Positions 62,223 through 64,000 of a DNA stretch of 64,000 nucleotides are shown here, in pieces. Made by a program: the position numbers and the translations under genes. The first letter of the stretch is position 1. Each line of letters begins with the position of its first letter. The notes beneath the pieces are model-generated. The model did no database searches. It was not told the origin of the DNA and was given only the letters and a program-made list of their open reading frames with translations. Origin of the DNA: an uncultured Phycisphaeraceae bacterium (GTDB taxonomy: Bacteria > Planctomycetota > Phycisphaerae > Phycisphaerales > UBA1924); contig CALCCF010000019.1 of assembly GCA_937899905.1 (NCBI GenBank), positions 31,209 to 95,208 of the forward strand, written 5' to 3'.

Positions 62223-64000
<1,778 letters not shown>

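Overview
The window is GC-rich bacterial DNA, most likely from a marine member of the Planctomycetota, class Phycisphaerae. The best clues are twelve secreted proteins that end in a tandem dockerin-like repeat and a terminal Gly-Cys (the type NCBI names 'GC-type dockerin domain-anchored protein'), two PEP-CTERM-like secreted proteins, and a BamA-type outer membrane protein. Taxonomy is inferred from these families only. Both ends cut genes: a TolB-like propeller on the left and a ClpC-type ATPase on the right.

Region 1 (1-25 kb) is mostly housekeeping. It holds elbB and map, a dihydroorotase, a GNAT acetyltransferase, an aldo/keto reductase, bamA, a CPBP protease, a PilZ protein, and a sugar block (GT4 glycosyltransferase, a nucleotidyltransferase/PfkB fusion, GT2 glycosyltransferase). 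These are followed by a coupled pabB/NUDIX pair, ppdK, a thioredoxin-fold protein without catalytic cysteines, phenylalanine hydroxylase, and a duplicated small membrane protein flanking a DinB-family gene. Dockerin genes start at 23.5 kb.

Region 2 (25-38 kb) holds truA, two tandem dockerin propellers, a SUFU-like protein, der, and a small phage-structure cluster (31.6-36.7 kb). That cluster has portal, scaffold-like, major capsid and three or four small head/tail-like genes, but no terminase in the window. The capsid gene carries an in-frame TAA at codon 20. A ketosynthase-like gene follows in which one catalytic His is replaced by Pro.

Region 3 (38-51 kb) is an accessory surface-protein region: seven dockerin genes on the minus strand, with a membrane protein and glyQS on the plus strand between the third and fourth. 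Three neighbouring paralogs share a conserved GC-rich leader ahead of the start codon. Two of them are identical at both ends but diverged in the middle, which suggests cassette exchange or gene conversion. Each of the three has its own terminator.

Region 4 (51.3-53.2 kb) is an AT-richer island with one gene: a C-terminal TIR domain behind an N-terminal half that looks like two diverged ACT-type ligand-sensing domains. It is the best candidate for an undescribed (defence-type) system here.

Region 5 (53-64 kb) has lpdA, a variant dockerin protein, a zinc-ribbon membrane protein, a methyltransferase, a two-unit ABC-2 permease, two PEP-CTERM-like proteins with related leaders, one more dockerin protein and clpC. 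No tRNA, rRNA, CRISPR array or insertion sequence was recognised.
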